A stretch of DNA of 64,000 nucleotides from Opitutia bacterium Tous-C4FEB (GTDB lineage Bacteria > Verrucomicrobiota > Verrucomicrobiia > Opitutales > Opitutaceae), in NCBI GenBank assembly GCA_002304445.1, contig NEVA01000004.1, positions 1 through 64,000 on the forward strand, in the 5' to 3' direction. Shown here piece by piece: positions 37,267 through 46,018 of this stretch. How positions within the stretch are numbered: the first letter of the stretch is position 1; each line of letters opens with the position of its first letter. The notes under the pieces were generated by a model. That model saw only the letters and a list, made by a program, of their open reading frames with translations, was not told the origin of the DNA and made no database searches. Made by a program: the position numbers and the translations under genes.

Positions 37267-37476
37267 CAGCCTTCGGCGGGAGCACGCTGCCAAACCGAGG
37301 GATGGCCTAGACCGGAGGGTGAACGGCGGCCACCAGAGCCACCCTCCGAGTGACGGCGACGACTTTTGGTCACGTTCACTCCCTGCTCAAAGCGACCAAG
37401 CGAACCGGAAGCGAAGGAACGAATGAATAGGATCGGCGCGCATCTGCCGCGCGATCACGTGCCGGATTGAGCGGAA

Positions 37477-39756
37477 TCAGTAGGCGGAGACGCGGAAGAG
37501 GGCGGCGGGGGCGCCGCTGGCGGGTCGGGTAAGCTGGACGGTGAGGCGACGCGTGCGTACGGGCGCGGCGAGCGTGAACGCGGCTTGGCTGAGGTGTTGC
37601 TCGCGGATCTCGCCGACCACGCGGCCGGTGTCGTCCAGGACGCGGAGGGCGGGGACGCAAAACGGCGCGACGGTCTCGGGATTCAGCATGAGCACGGTTT
37701 CGAGCGGGTGGTCGAAGTCGGCGTCGAGGTCGAATTCGAGGCGGGAGATTTCAACGGGCTCGGACCATTCGAGCGTGAGCGTCGGCGCGGTGTCGGCGAG
37801 CGCGGCGAGCCAGACATTGGGCTGGTTGGTCGGACGGCTGAAACCGTTGCGGAGATTCTCCGGAGCGAAGAGCGCGATGGCAGGCTCGACGCGGAGCGCG
37901 AAATTTTTCCCGCCGGGGCGGCGCTGGGGAATCCAGAACTCGAAGCTCTCGATGCCGGTGCCGGGCGGTGGCTCTTGGCGCGGGGATTTGGCGACGGCGC
38001 GGTTGAATTTTTGGGTGACCGAGAGGACGCCGGTGAGGCGTTGATCACTGAGGTGCGCGGTGATCGCCGGATTGGCGGCGAGGCACACGAAGGCGTAGCG
38101 CGGGGCGTCGATCGCGGCAGGGAACGTGAGCGTGACGGTTTGCGCAAAGCCGGCAATGAGCGGAACGCGGAGCGTGGCGAGGGTGACGTCGGGCGTGTGG
38201 TTATTGAGTTTTGAACTCACGCGGAGTTCGGCGACGAGTTCGGTAGCGGTGGCGACGTCGAGGGTGAACGTGACAGCGGGCATCGGGCCGGGTGCAACGG
38301 GGAGGAGCATGGCCCAAGCGTCGGTGAGCGGAAGACGGTCGGAACCGGCGGGGAGTTCGGAAAGCTGATACGTGGACGACGCAGTGAGCGTGGCGTGCGA
38401 GACGAGGTCGGCGGTGTCGTGGAGCGCGACGCCGGGGATGAATTGACCGGCACGGATGAGACGGCGTTGCAGTTCCGCCATGCGTGCAGGAGCGACGAGA
38501 TCGCGCGGGGCGAGACCGTCGCGCGCGCAGAGGGCGGCGGCGAGGCCGACGGCTTGGCCGCTGTGGGCGCAGGTGGCCATGACGCGGGTCGAACCGAAGG
38601 CGATGTGCGTCGCGCTGGTGATACGGCCGGCGAAAAAGAGGTTGGTGATGTTGCGCGAGTAGAGGCTGCGGTAGGGAATCGGAAAAACGCCCTTGGCGTG
38701 CCATTGCTGACAGCCGGGTTTCGGGCTGTAGACACCCGCGGGAGGATGGAGATCGATGGACCAGCCGCCGAAGGATACGGCGTCGGGTTGCGGGCGTTGC
38801 TCGATGAGGTCGCGTTGGGAAACCATGAAATCGCCCTCGAAGCGGCGGCTCTCGCGTTTGCCGGGGATGGTGCCGACCCATTCGAGGGTGAGATTGGCGG
38901 CCTCGGGGAATTTGTCGGAATTTTTGATGTAGTGCCAGACGCCATAGGCGACTTTCCAGAGCTCCCACTTGATCTCTTCGGTGTCGTGCACGGTGTCGCG
39001 GAGCCCGCCGTATTCGATCCACCAGAGGCGGCAGCCAAACTCGGCGGCGTTAAAATCGCGGAAGCGCGGGACCTGCGTGATATCTTGGAGTGCGTAGCTG
39101 GGCGGCGTGAATTTCACCGGACGGCCGGTGTCTTTGGAATAAAAGTAGATCGAGTGACCGAGCAGCTCGGCATTGGCGACGGCGGGCGCGAAGGCCTCGT
39201 CGAACTCGGCGGCGGCTTCAGCGCCGATGCGGAACGCGGCGCCGGCGAGGAAACCGACGATCCCGTCACCCGAGGCGTCGACGAAGAGCGGAGCGGTGAT
39301 CTCGTAGCTCGTGGAATTTTGGGAATTGAAGGCGCGGACGGCGCGGATCGTGTCGGGGCCGGACTTTTCCAGGTCGTGAACGGCGGTGTTGAGCAGGAGC
39401 GTGAGGCTTTTCTCGGCGATGGTTTTTTCGAGGAGAATGGTATCCCAGATGAGCGGGTTGCCCTCGGGATTGCGGTATTGGTTCTCGAGGAGGAATTCGT
39501 CGATCACGCCGCCCTCGCGGGCCCAACGGTTATTGTTGCCGAGATGGGAGGTGGCGCCGAGGACCCAAAGCCGCACCTCGCTGGAGGCATTGCCGCCGAG
39601 GACGGGGCGGTCCTGCACAAGGACAACCTTGAGGCCGGCGCGGGCGGCGGTGATGGCGGCGCAGGTGCCGGCGAGACCGCCACCGACCACGACGAGATCG
39701 GCGGAGAGATTTTTTTGGTTGAGCGCGCGGTGCGCGACGGGAGGGGAGACGATCAT
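37477..39756 (-). CDS. FAD-dependent oxidoreductase (FAD_oxidored type)
   Basis: SADLVVVGGGLAGTCAAITAARAGLKVVLVQDRPVLGGNASSEVRLWVLGA. Confidence 0.9.
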   Translation of the reverse strand: MIVSPPVAHRALNQKNLSADLVVVGGGLAGTCAAITAARAGLKVVLVQDRPVLGGNASSEVRLWVLGATSHLGNNNRWAREGGVIDEFLLENQYRNPEGNPLIWDTILLEKTIAEKSLTLLLNTAVHDLEKSGPDTIRAVRAFNSQNSTSYEITAPLFVDASGDGIVGFLAGAAFRIGAEAAAEFDEAFAPAVANAELLGHSIYFYSKDTGRPVKFTPPSYALQDITQVPRFRDFNAAEFGCRLWWIEYGGLRDTVHDTEEIKWELWKVAYGVWHYIKNSDKFPEAANLTLEWVGTIPGKRESRRFEGDFMVSQRDLIEQRPQPDAVSFGGWSIDLHPPAGVYSPKPGCQQWHAKGVFPIPYRSLYSRNITNLFFAGRITSATHIAFGSTRVMATCAHSGQAVGLAAALCARDGLAPRDLVAPARMAELQRRLIRAGQFIPGVALHDTADLVSHATLTASSTYQLSELPAGSDRLPLTDAWAMLLPVAPGPMPAVTFTLDVATATELVAELRVSSKLNNHTPDVTLATLRVPLIAGFAQTVTLTFPAAIDAPRYAFVCLAANPAITAHLSDQRLTGVLSVTQKFNRAVAKSPRQEPPPGTGIESFEFWIPQRRPGGKNFALRVEPAIALFAPENLRNGFSRPTNQPNVWLAALADTAPTLTLEWSEPVEISRLEFDLDADFDHPLETVLMLNPETVAPFCVPALRVLDDTGRVVGEIREQHLSQAAFTLAAPVRTRRLTVQLTRPASGAPAALFRVSAY

Positions 39757-39839
39757 CGGAGAGGAGAAAACGGTGCGAGAGTGCTGAAATTAGAAGCGTA
39801 GTGGCTTGCGGAGCGCATCAGATGCGTCAGCATCATGGG

Positions 39840-40091
39840 ATGAGAACCACTCTGGATTTGGATGAGGATGTGATGCTGGCGGCGAAGGAACTCGCGGCGC
39901 GTTCGAAGCGCTCGGCGGGCAAGGTTATCTCCGAGGTTTTTCGGCGGGGGCTGCACGCGGGTGAAGCACCCGCGCCGACGCGGCGCACGCGGACCAACGT
40001 CGCGGCGGGCTTCGAGGTGTTGCCGGCGGGCGGGCGGGTTGTAACCGCAAGGCTCGTAAGCAAGCTGAGGGAAGAGACCGAGACGCGATGA
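39840..40091 (+). CDS. Ribbon-helix-helix antitoxin (VapB-like)
   Basis: MRTTLDLDEDVMLAAKELAARSKRSAGKVISEVFRRGL; overlaps PIN gene by ATGA. Confidence 0.8.
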   Translation: MRTTLDLDEDVMLAAKELAARSKRSAGKVISEVFRRGLHAGEAPAPTRRTRTNVAAGFEVLPAGGRVVTARLVSKLREETETR

Positions 40092-40516
40092 GTGCGTTGC
40101 TTGATATAAATTTCCTGATCGCGTTGTTCGATGCGGCACATGTGCATCATCGGCGCGCGCATGGTTGGTTGATCGAGCACAGATCCGAAGGCTGGGCAAC
40201 CTGCCCTCTGACGGAGAATGGCTGTATCCGGATTTTGGCTCAGCCGAGTTACCCGGGTGGCTTGCCGCTGCCCGAAGCCGCCCGCCGTTTGCGTCTGGCG
40301 CGTGCGGCCAAGGACCACACGTTCTGGCCCGACGACGTGTCTTTGTGCGATACCAAGCATTTTGATCTCACCCGGATTTCCAGTGCCAAATTGTTGACCG
40401 ATGTCTACCTGCTGGCTCTCGCCGTGAAACAGGGCGGAAAGTTGGTGACCTTTGACCGCGGAATCCCAATCGGGGCAGTCCCGGGCGCGACCCAACAGCA
40501 TCTCGTCACACTTTGA
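40088..40516 (+). CDS. PIN-domain toxin (VapC family)
   Basis: MSALLDINFLIALFDAAHVHHRRA...TENGCIRIL...LTDVYLLALAVKQGGKLVTFDRGI conserved acidic residues. Confidence 0.88.
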   Translation: MSALLDINFLIALFDAAHVHHRRAHGWLIEHRSEGWATCPLTENGCIRILAQPSYPGGLPLPEAARRLRLARAAKDHTFWPDDVSLCDTKHFDLTRISSAKLLTDVYLLALAVKQGGKLVTFDRGIPIGAVPGATQQHLVTL

Positions 40517-40542
40517 TTGATGGCTGCAGGCGGGGTGCATGA

Positions 40543-41826
40543 TCAGTTCGGGCTCGCGGTGACGGCACCGGCGCGGCGGCGGAGTTGCCAGGCGAGCATC
40601 CAGGCGAGCGGGTGCAGGAGCAGCATGAAGGTGAAGGCGGGGTCGTAGGACGTGTTGGTCACGAGGGAGCCGACAGCTTTGTTCATCATCAGGCCGCCCA
40701 AGGAACTGCCGGCGGCGATCACGCCGAAGGCAAACGCGAGCGAGCCGCGCGGGACCAGGTCGACGACGAGCGCGCTGAGGTTGATGAGCCACGCAAGATG
40801 CGCCAGCACGGCGGCCATGCCGAAGGCGAGGACGAGCCACAAGGCGTCGACGTGCGGGATCATCGCGCCGAGGGGGACGAGAGCGGCGCAGCCGAGCATG
40901 ATCCACAGCCGGCTGCGGACGGGAGTGGTGCCGCGCGCGATGAGCAGGCCGGAGAGCCAGCCGCCGGCGAGGACGCCGACATCGGCGGCGAGGTAAACGA
41001 CCCAAGTGACGCTGAGGGATTTCTGGTCGAGACCGCGTGCGTCGTAGAGATATTTGGCGAACCAGAACTGGAAGAAATACCAGACGGGGTCGGTCAACAT
41101 GCGGGCGAAAATGAGGAGCACAACCTCGCGGCGGAACAGGACCTGGTGCCATTTACCCCAGTCGGCGGCCGGAGCGGAGCCGGGCGTTTGGGCCGAGGCC
41201 GTGGCGGCCTGACCGGACTCGATCAAGGTACGTTCTTCGGCGGAGAGGCGGGGGTGTTCGCTGGGGCGGCGGTAAAGCCAGAGCCAAGGGATCAGCCAGA
41301 GGAGGCCGGCCGAGCCGGTGACGATGAAGGCGGCTTGCCAACTGTGCCACGAAGCGAGGCCGACGATGAGGACGGGCGCGAGGGTGGCGCCAACGGTGGC
41401 CCCGAGCGTGTAAATGCCGATGGCGAGGCCACGTTCCTTGGCGGGGAACCACTCGGAAACCGCCTTGGGCGCGGCGGTCCAGTTGCCCGCCTCGCCGAGC
41501 CCGAGGAAGAAGCGGCAAACGCCGAGCGACATGGCGGAGCGCGCGAAGCCGGTGAAGATATTGGCGATGGACCACCAGCCGACGAATATGGCCAGACTTA
41601 TGCGGACGCCGAAGCGGTCCACGATTTTGCCCGAGAGGATGAGCGCGACGGTGTAGGCGATGAGAAAGGCGTTGAGGACGGAGGCGTAGTCTTCGTTGGA
41701 GAGGTTGAGCTCTTTCTGAATGGTGGGCGCGAGGATCGAGAGCGCCTGACGGTCGATGTAGTTGAGGACAGAGGCGAAAAAGATCAGGCCGACGATCCAC
41801 CAGCGGAGGTGTGGGATTTTTTTCAT
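40543..41826 (-). CDS. MFS transporter (hexuronate/sugar acid-type)
   Basis: RWWIVGLIFFASVLNYIDRQALSILAPTIQKELNLSNEDYASVLNAFLIAYTVALILSGKIVDRFG; 12-TM pattern. Confidence 0.9.
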   Translation of the reverse strand: MKKIPHLRWWIVGLIFFASVLNYIDRQALSILAPTIQKELNLSNEDYASVLNAFLIAYTVALILSGKIVDRFGVRISLAIFVGWWSIANIFTGFARSAMSLGVCRFFLGLGEAGNWTAAPKAVSEWFPAKERGLAIGIYTLGATVGATLAPVLIVGLASWHSWQAAFIVTGSAGLLWLIPWLWLYRRPSEHPRLSAEERTLIESGQAATASAQTPGSAPAADWGKWHQVLFRREVVLLIFARMLTDPVWYFFQFWFAKYLYDARGLDQKSLSVTWVVYLAADVGVLAGGWLSGLLIARGTTPVRSRLWIMLGCAALVPLGAMIPHVDALWLVLAFGMAAVLAHLAWLINLSALVVDLVPRGSLAFAFGVIAAGSSLGGLMMNKAVGSLVTNTSYDPAFTFMLLLHPLAWMLAWQLRRRAGAVTASPN

Positions 41827-41956
41827 TGGTGGGAGGGGAGGAAGTGGCGGGGGCCCGGGCGACGGACTCGCCCCGGGCGTCGAAGGCGATGACGGTTAAG
41901 GCAGGTTTTTTAGATGGCGAGGTTCGCCTCGTCGGCGGAGGCAAACAACCGACGCG

Positions 41957-41974
41957 GTGGTGAAGTCGTTCACC
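41957..41974. promoter_or_regulatory. Candidate operator upstream of MFS gene
   Basis: TGGTGAA-GTCG-TTCACCA, perfect 7-bp arms. Confidence 0.6.
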
Positions 41975-41993
41975 AATTTTTGGCGCCGCGGTT

Positions 41994-44858
41994 TCAACGT
42001 TGGAGGGTCGCCGGGCCGGAGGATTGTTTTTCACCGGAAAGCGTCACGGCCTGCACTTCGAAATCGAAGGCGGTCGCGCCGGCCGGCACCGGGACGGTGA
42101 ATTCAAACGGGTAGGTCGAATCGGTGAGCGTGGCCTTCTGGGCGCCGATGGCGTAGCTGAGCGTCACTTCCTTAAACTTCGAGTCGTCGGCTTGGAGATA
42201 GACGAAGGCCGTGGTCGCGGCAGGACCGAAGTTAAGGATCATGGCCTGCGTACCGCCAAAAGGCAGTTCGACGTGGTCGCGGCGCCACGCATCGGCGGCG
42301 CGGGCGCCCACGAGACGGTCTTGGAATTTCGACGTGACGACGAGGCCCTCGACCTCGACGGCGGTGAGCCCCATCGGCGGCACGGTGACGGTGAGCCGGC
42401 CGTCGCGCAGCGTCGTGGCCGAGCCATCGCTGAAGACGCGCGTGCGAAAAGTCTGGCCGGCGAGTTGCGGAAGGAGCGTGGCGTTGAGCGCGATCTCGGT
42501 GGTGACGGGTTCGGTGGATTGGTTGGTGAACGCGAGGTAGAGGCGGTCGCGGCCACGGGCAACGAGGGTGTTAAGCTCGACGGAGCCGCTTTTGATCAAC
42601 CGGCGGGGCAGCCAGAGCACGGCATCATCACGGTCGAAGAATTTTCCCGGGCGGTCGCCGTAGAATTTACTCTGCAGGTAGGCGTAGCCCTCGATGAAGT
42701 GTGCGGGGAAATCGATCTTGCCGCCGGACCGCGCGAAGGTGTCGGTGACGAGGAAGTCGACGAGGATGCTCATGTGCGGCCAGATGTGATTGTAGTGAAA
42801 TGAATTCACGCTGAGCGCCTTGTGCTCACGCAGCGGATAATCGGCGCGTTCGTAGATCGTGGTGCGGGCGGTGTTGATGTGGTAGCCCGGGAAATTGCGG
42901 TAGCGGCCGACGACGGCGGAGCGCGCGACATCGTGGAGCAGTGAATCGCCGGTGAGTGCGGCGATGCGGAGCATCCACGGGGCGTAGTTGGCCATGAAGA
43001 TGGCGCGGTGCCCCGACATCGTGCCCGATGATTCGGGCGTGAGGCCGATTTCGGAGAGTCGCCACGCAGGCACGGTTTCCTCGGGGGCGGTCATCTGCGT
43101 GTGGCCCTTGCTCTTGAGATACCAATAGAGCGGGGCCTTGCCGCCGGGATTGACGGTCACGTCGACTGCGGGAATGCGCGGCGCCATCCAGGTGAACATC
43201 GTATACTGGCGGGCGCCCTGACGCGCGGCCTCCAGGTAACGCCGGTCGTTGGTCGATTCGTAGAGCTGGAGCAAATCGATCCACTTCGGTGTAAACCCGG
43301 TCCAAAAAAAGAGCCCCTGCGCGGTGAATCCGGTGACGGGCGAGGTCACCAGTTCCTGGAGGTAAGCGTCGGCGCCGCGGCGGGCGGCGGCGAGAAATCG
43401 TGCATCACCGGTCCCGCGGTAGAGCGCGAGCTGGTTGGGCCAGGTGCCGCCTTCGGAAACGTCGTCGAGGTTGAGCGTGCGGTTTTTTCCGAGCATGCGC
43501 TCGGCGAGCTGACGGAAAACCGGGGAGGCGCCGTGGGTCATGCCGTAGAGCGTGGCAAGTTCGCTGACCGGCGCGCAGGGGCCGAGCAAGGCGCGCGAGG
43601 GGCTTTGGATTTTTTGTTTCGGGTCGAGCGAGAAGAGGAATTTTTCGCGCGAGAGCATGAATTCGAGGATCGGGTAGGCACGCTTTTGAAAGATCTCCTC
43701 GTCGTCGGTGATGAGCGCGAGGTTGAGGGGATTGAGCGAGGAAACGTTCTTCACCGCGCCGGGGACGTCGGTTGAGTAGGCGCAACCCTTCAGCTCTTCG
43801 ATGAACCAACTGTAATGGCTCATCCCGTAGTCGATCATGTTGTCCAAGGTCTCGTTGAGCGAGGCGATGGCGTTGCGGCGGTGGTCGCGAAAACCGTAGA
43901 GGCGGCGGGCGAGGGTCTCGTAGGCCACGGTGACGTCGCCCGCGCCGGCGAAGAGACGCACCTTAAAGGAAAAGGCTTGGCCGGGCGTGCGTTTCGATTC
44001 GGCACCCCCGAGCGCCGGGGCGAAGATCATCGGCTGCGCTTGGCCCGCGGGGTTGCGCAGGGCGACGCCGAAGCGGCTGTTGTCGAATAGCGGCAGCGGC
44101 GAGAAAGGCAGTTCATCGGCATCGGCCACCACGCCGAGGGTGACGTTGCCCGTGCGCACAAACGTCGCGGGTAGGGAGCACTGGAAGGCCAGCGTGAGGT
44201 AGGAGCGGTCGGGGAACCGCTTTCCCTGCCAGATGAAGGGCTGCCAACTTTCGGCGAGTTCGGCGGCGGCAAACGCGGGGGCGCCGGTGTAGCCCACGGA
44301 GAACCAAGCGGCGCGTTTAGGCGTGAGGGTGAAGGCGAGGATGGGCTCGGCGTCGCCGGGCGGCAAGGTGAGCGTGGCGGCGAGGGTGAAGTCGGCGTGC
44401 TCGGCGAAGGCGAAGCGGAGCGCGTCGCCTTCACGCGTGACGGCGGTGGCTCGGACCTGCGTGGTCGGTGCGGCCGCAAACACGTCGGCGGTGCGCTGCC
44501 GCGTGTCGCCGTCGAGAATCCGGTCGTCGAAGCCGTCGCCGCCCTGTTCGTTGGAACGTTTCACGGACTTGAGCGCGGCGCCGCCGGACTTTGCCGGCGT
44601 TTGCCAAGTGACGAGATTATAGGAGACGCGCGGGATATTGCCCGGCCGCATCGCGGGCTTGGGATCGACGGTGGCCATGAGCACCACGAAGTCGCCGCGG
44701 AAGGTCCACGAACCGGCATCCTTCGCGGTGAGTTGCACGGCGCCGTCAGCCGCGGGTGCGACGGAATAGCGATCGTTGGCGAGCGGCTGCGCGGAGAGGG
44801 TGGCGAGGAGCAGGGGGGCGAGCAGCCACCGGAGTTTCAAAAGCAGATACGTTTTCAT
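41994..44858 (-). CDS. Secreted hypothetical protein, possible carbohydrate-active alpha-barrel
   Basis: ORF to 45164 but start at MKTYLLLKLRWLLAPLLLATLSAQ (44858) overlaps upstream stop by ATGA; helical-rich ELKGCAYSTDVPGAVKNVSSLNPLNLALITDDEEIFQKRAYP. Confidence 0.7.
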   Translation of the reverse strand: MKTYLLLKLRWLLAPLLLATLSAQPLANDRYSVAPAADGAVQLTAKDAGSWTFRGDFVVLMATVDPKPAMRPGNIPRVSYNLVTWQTPAKSGGAALKSVKRSNEQGGDGFDDRILDGDTRQRTADVFAAAPTTQVRATAVTREGDALRFAFAEHADFTLAATLTLPPGDAEPILAFTLTPKRAAWFSVGYTGAPAFAAAELAESWQPFIWQGKRFPDRSYLTLAFQCSLPATFVRTGNVTLGVVADADELPFSPLPLFDNSRFGVALRNPAGQAQPMIFAPALGGAESKRTPGQAFSFKVRLFAGAGDVTVAYETLARRLYGFRDHRRNAIASLNETLDNMIDYGMSHYSWFIEELKGCAYSTDVPGAVKNVSSLNPLNLALITDDEEIFQKRAYPILEFMLSREKFLFSLDPKQKIQSPSRALLGPCAPVSELATLYGMTHGASPVFRQLAERMLGKNRTLNLDDVSEGGTWPNQLALYRGTGDARFLAAARRGADAYLQELVTSPVTGFTAQGLFFWTGFTPKWIDLLQLYESTNDRRYLEAARQGARQYTMFTWMAPRIPAVDVTVNPGGKAPLYWYLKSKGHTQMTAPEETVPAWRLSEIGLTPESSGTMSGHRAIFMANYAPWMLRIAALTGDSLLHDVARSAVVGRYRNFPGYHINTARTTIYERADYPLREHKALSVNSFHYNHIWPHMSILVDFLVTDTFARSGGKIDFPAHFIEGYAYLQSKFYGDRPGKFFDRDDAVLWLPRRLIKSGSVELNTLVARGRDRLYLAFTNQSTEPVTTEIALNATLLPQLAGQTFRTRVFSDGSATTLRDGRLTVTVPPMGLTAVEVEGLVVTSKFQDRLVGARAADAWRRDHVELPFGGTQAMILNFGPAATTAFVYLQADDSKFKEVTLSYAIGAQKATLTDSTYPFEFTVPVPAGATAFDFEVQAVTLSGEKQSSGPATLQR

Positions 44859-45982
44859 TTTTTGGAAAAGACCGAGAGATCCCATTGATCGCGCCAGCGG
44901 ATGACCGGGCGGTCGCCTTCGAATTCGATCGGGAGCCAGATGTAACCGGATGTGATCGGATTCTGCGGCACATTGATGTCGAACATGGCAATCCACGCGT
45001 CGCGGCGGCCGGCGACGGGGTAAACAAACGTGCTTTGTCCGCCGAAGGTTTTTTCGGGGCCAAGATGGTTGTGGGGATTTAGGCCGCGGACGGGATTGCC
45101 AAGATTTTGGTAGGGACCGGTGACCCGGTCCGCCACAAACATGCGGGCGGCATTGGGCGCCCAACCGCTGCTGTCGGAACCGAGGAAGTAGATTTTGTTG
45201 CCGCGGCGGAACAGCGCGGGGGCTTCGGTTTTGAGGGTGACCCCGGCCAGTTCCACGTAGTCACCCGCCGGCCGCAAGCCGTCGTCGGACATCCGGCCGG
45301 CAACGTGAACCTTGTCGGGCTTGCGCACGCCGAGGTGGTAGATCGAACCGTCGGTGTCGGCAAAGATGGTGAAATCGCCGGTGCCGAACCGGCTGTTGCC
45401 GCCGAGAAAACGACCCTGGTAGTGGAACGGTCCCGTTGGTTCCGTCGCGGTCGCCACGCCGACGTAGGCAAAATCTACGCCGGATTTTCCGCCCTGAGAT
45501 TTGGGCGGGTAGAGTTTAAAATAGAGGATAAATTTTTTCGTCGCGGCGTGATAGATGACCTTGGGCCGATCGAGAATGGAGGCGTCGGCCAGCTCGGGAT
45601 GCGCCCCCGGCGCGAAGACATCCAGCACCAGCCCGGTATCCTGCCAGTTGAGCAAATCGTCGCTGACGTAGCAGCGGACGCCGGCCTCGTTTTTCTCGGA
45701 CTCGGTTTTACCCGCGATCTTGTGGGCTCCATACCAATAGTGGCGGCCACCGAAATCGAGGATGCAGAAGCCATGGGCGTTGAGGTGCGTGCCCTGAGTG
45801 TCGGCCCAGGGTTGGCCCGGCCGAAACTGGGTGTGTCGTTGGGGTTTGCTTTCGGTGCACAACCCGATTGCGCCGATCGTGAGTGTCGCGGCGACGACTC
45901 CCAACCGAAGCAGAGAACCGAAGAAACCGGCGCGGGCGCGACCGAGGCCGGCAGCGGAGAGGAAGGCTAGGGGAGACGGCAT
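44855..45982 (-). CDS. GH43-like five-bladed beta-propeller glycosidase family protein
   Basis: TQGTHLNAHGFCILDFGGRHYWYGAHKI...VRCYVSDDLLNWQDTGLVL...DRPKVIYHAATKKFILYFKL. Confidence 0.75.
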   Translation of the reverse strand: MPSPLAFLSAAGLGRARAGFFGSLLRLGVVAATLTIGAIGLCTESKPQRHTQFRPGQPWADTQGTHLNAHGFCILDFGGRHYWYGAHKIAGKTESEKNEAGVRCYVSDDLLNWQDTGLVLDVFAPGAHPELADASILDRPKVIYHAATKKFILYFKLYPPKSQGGKSGVDFAYVGVATATEPTGPFHYQGRFLGGNSRFGTGDFTIFADTDGSIYHLGVRKPDKVHVAGRMSDDGLRPAGDYVELAGVTLKTEAPALFRRGNKIYFLGSDSSGWAPNAARMFVADRVTGPYQNLGNPVRGLNPHNHLGPEKTFGGQSTFVYPVAGRRDAWIAMFDINVPQNPITSGYIWLPIEFEGDRPVIRWRDQWDLSVFSKK

Positions 45983-46018
45983 GATCTTTGGAGCAGCACG
46001 TTGGCCGGCGAATTCAAC

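Noticed and set aside
37313-37348. CGGAGGGTG...CACCCTCCG stem-loop in the TBDT upstream region
   Set aside because: 9-bp stem with a long loop, single example, no T-tract or conserved partner; could be chance in GC-rich DNA.
37367-37381. ttggtcacgttcactcc as another operator of the TGAA-N4-TTCA family
   Set aside because: Only one half-site (TTCAC) matches; spacing and left arm do not fit.
44859-45164. N-terminal 102 aa of ORF 41994..45164
   Set aside because: Overlaps the GH43-like CDS; MKTYLLLKLRW at 44858 gives a signal peptide and ATGA coupling.
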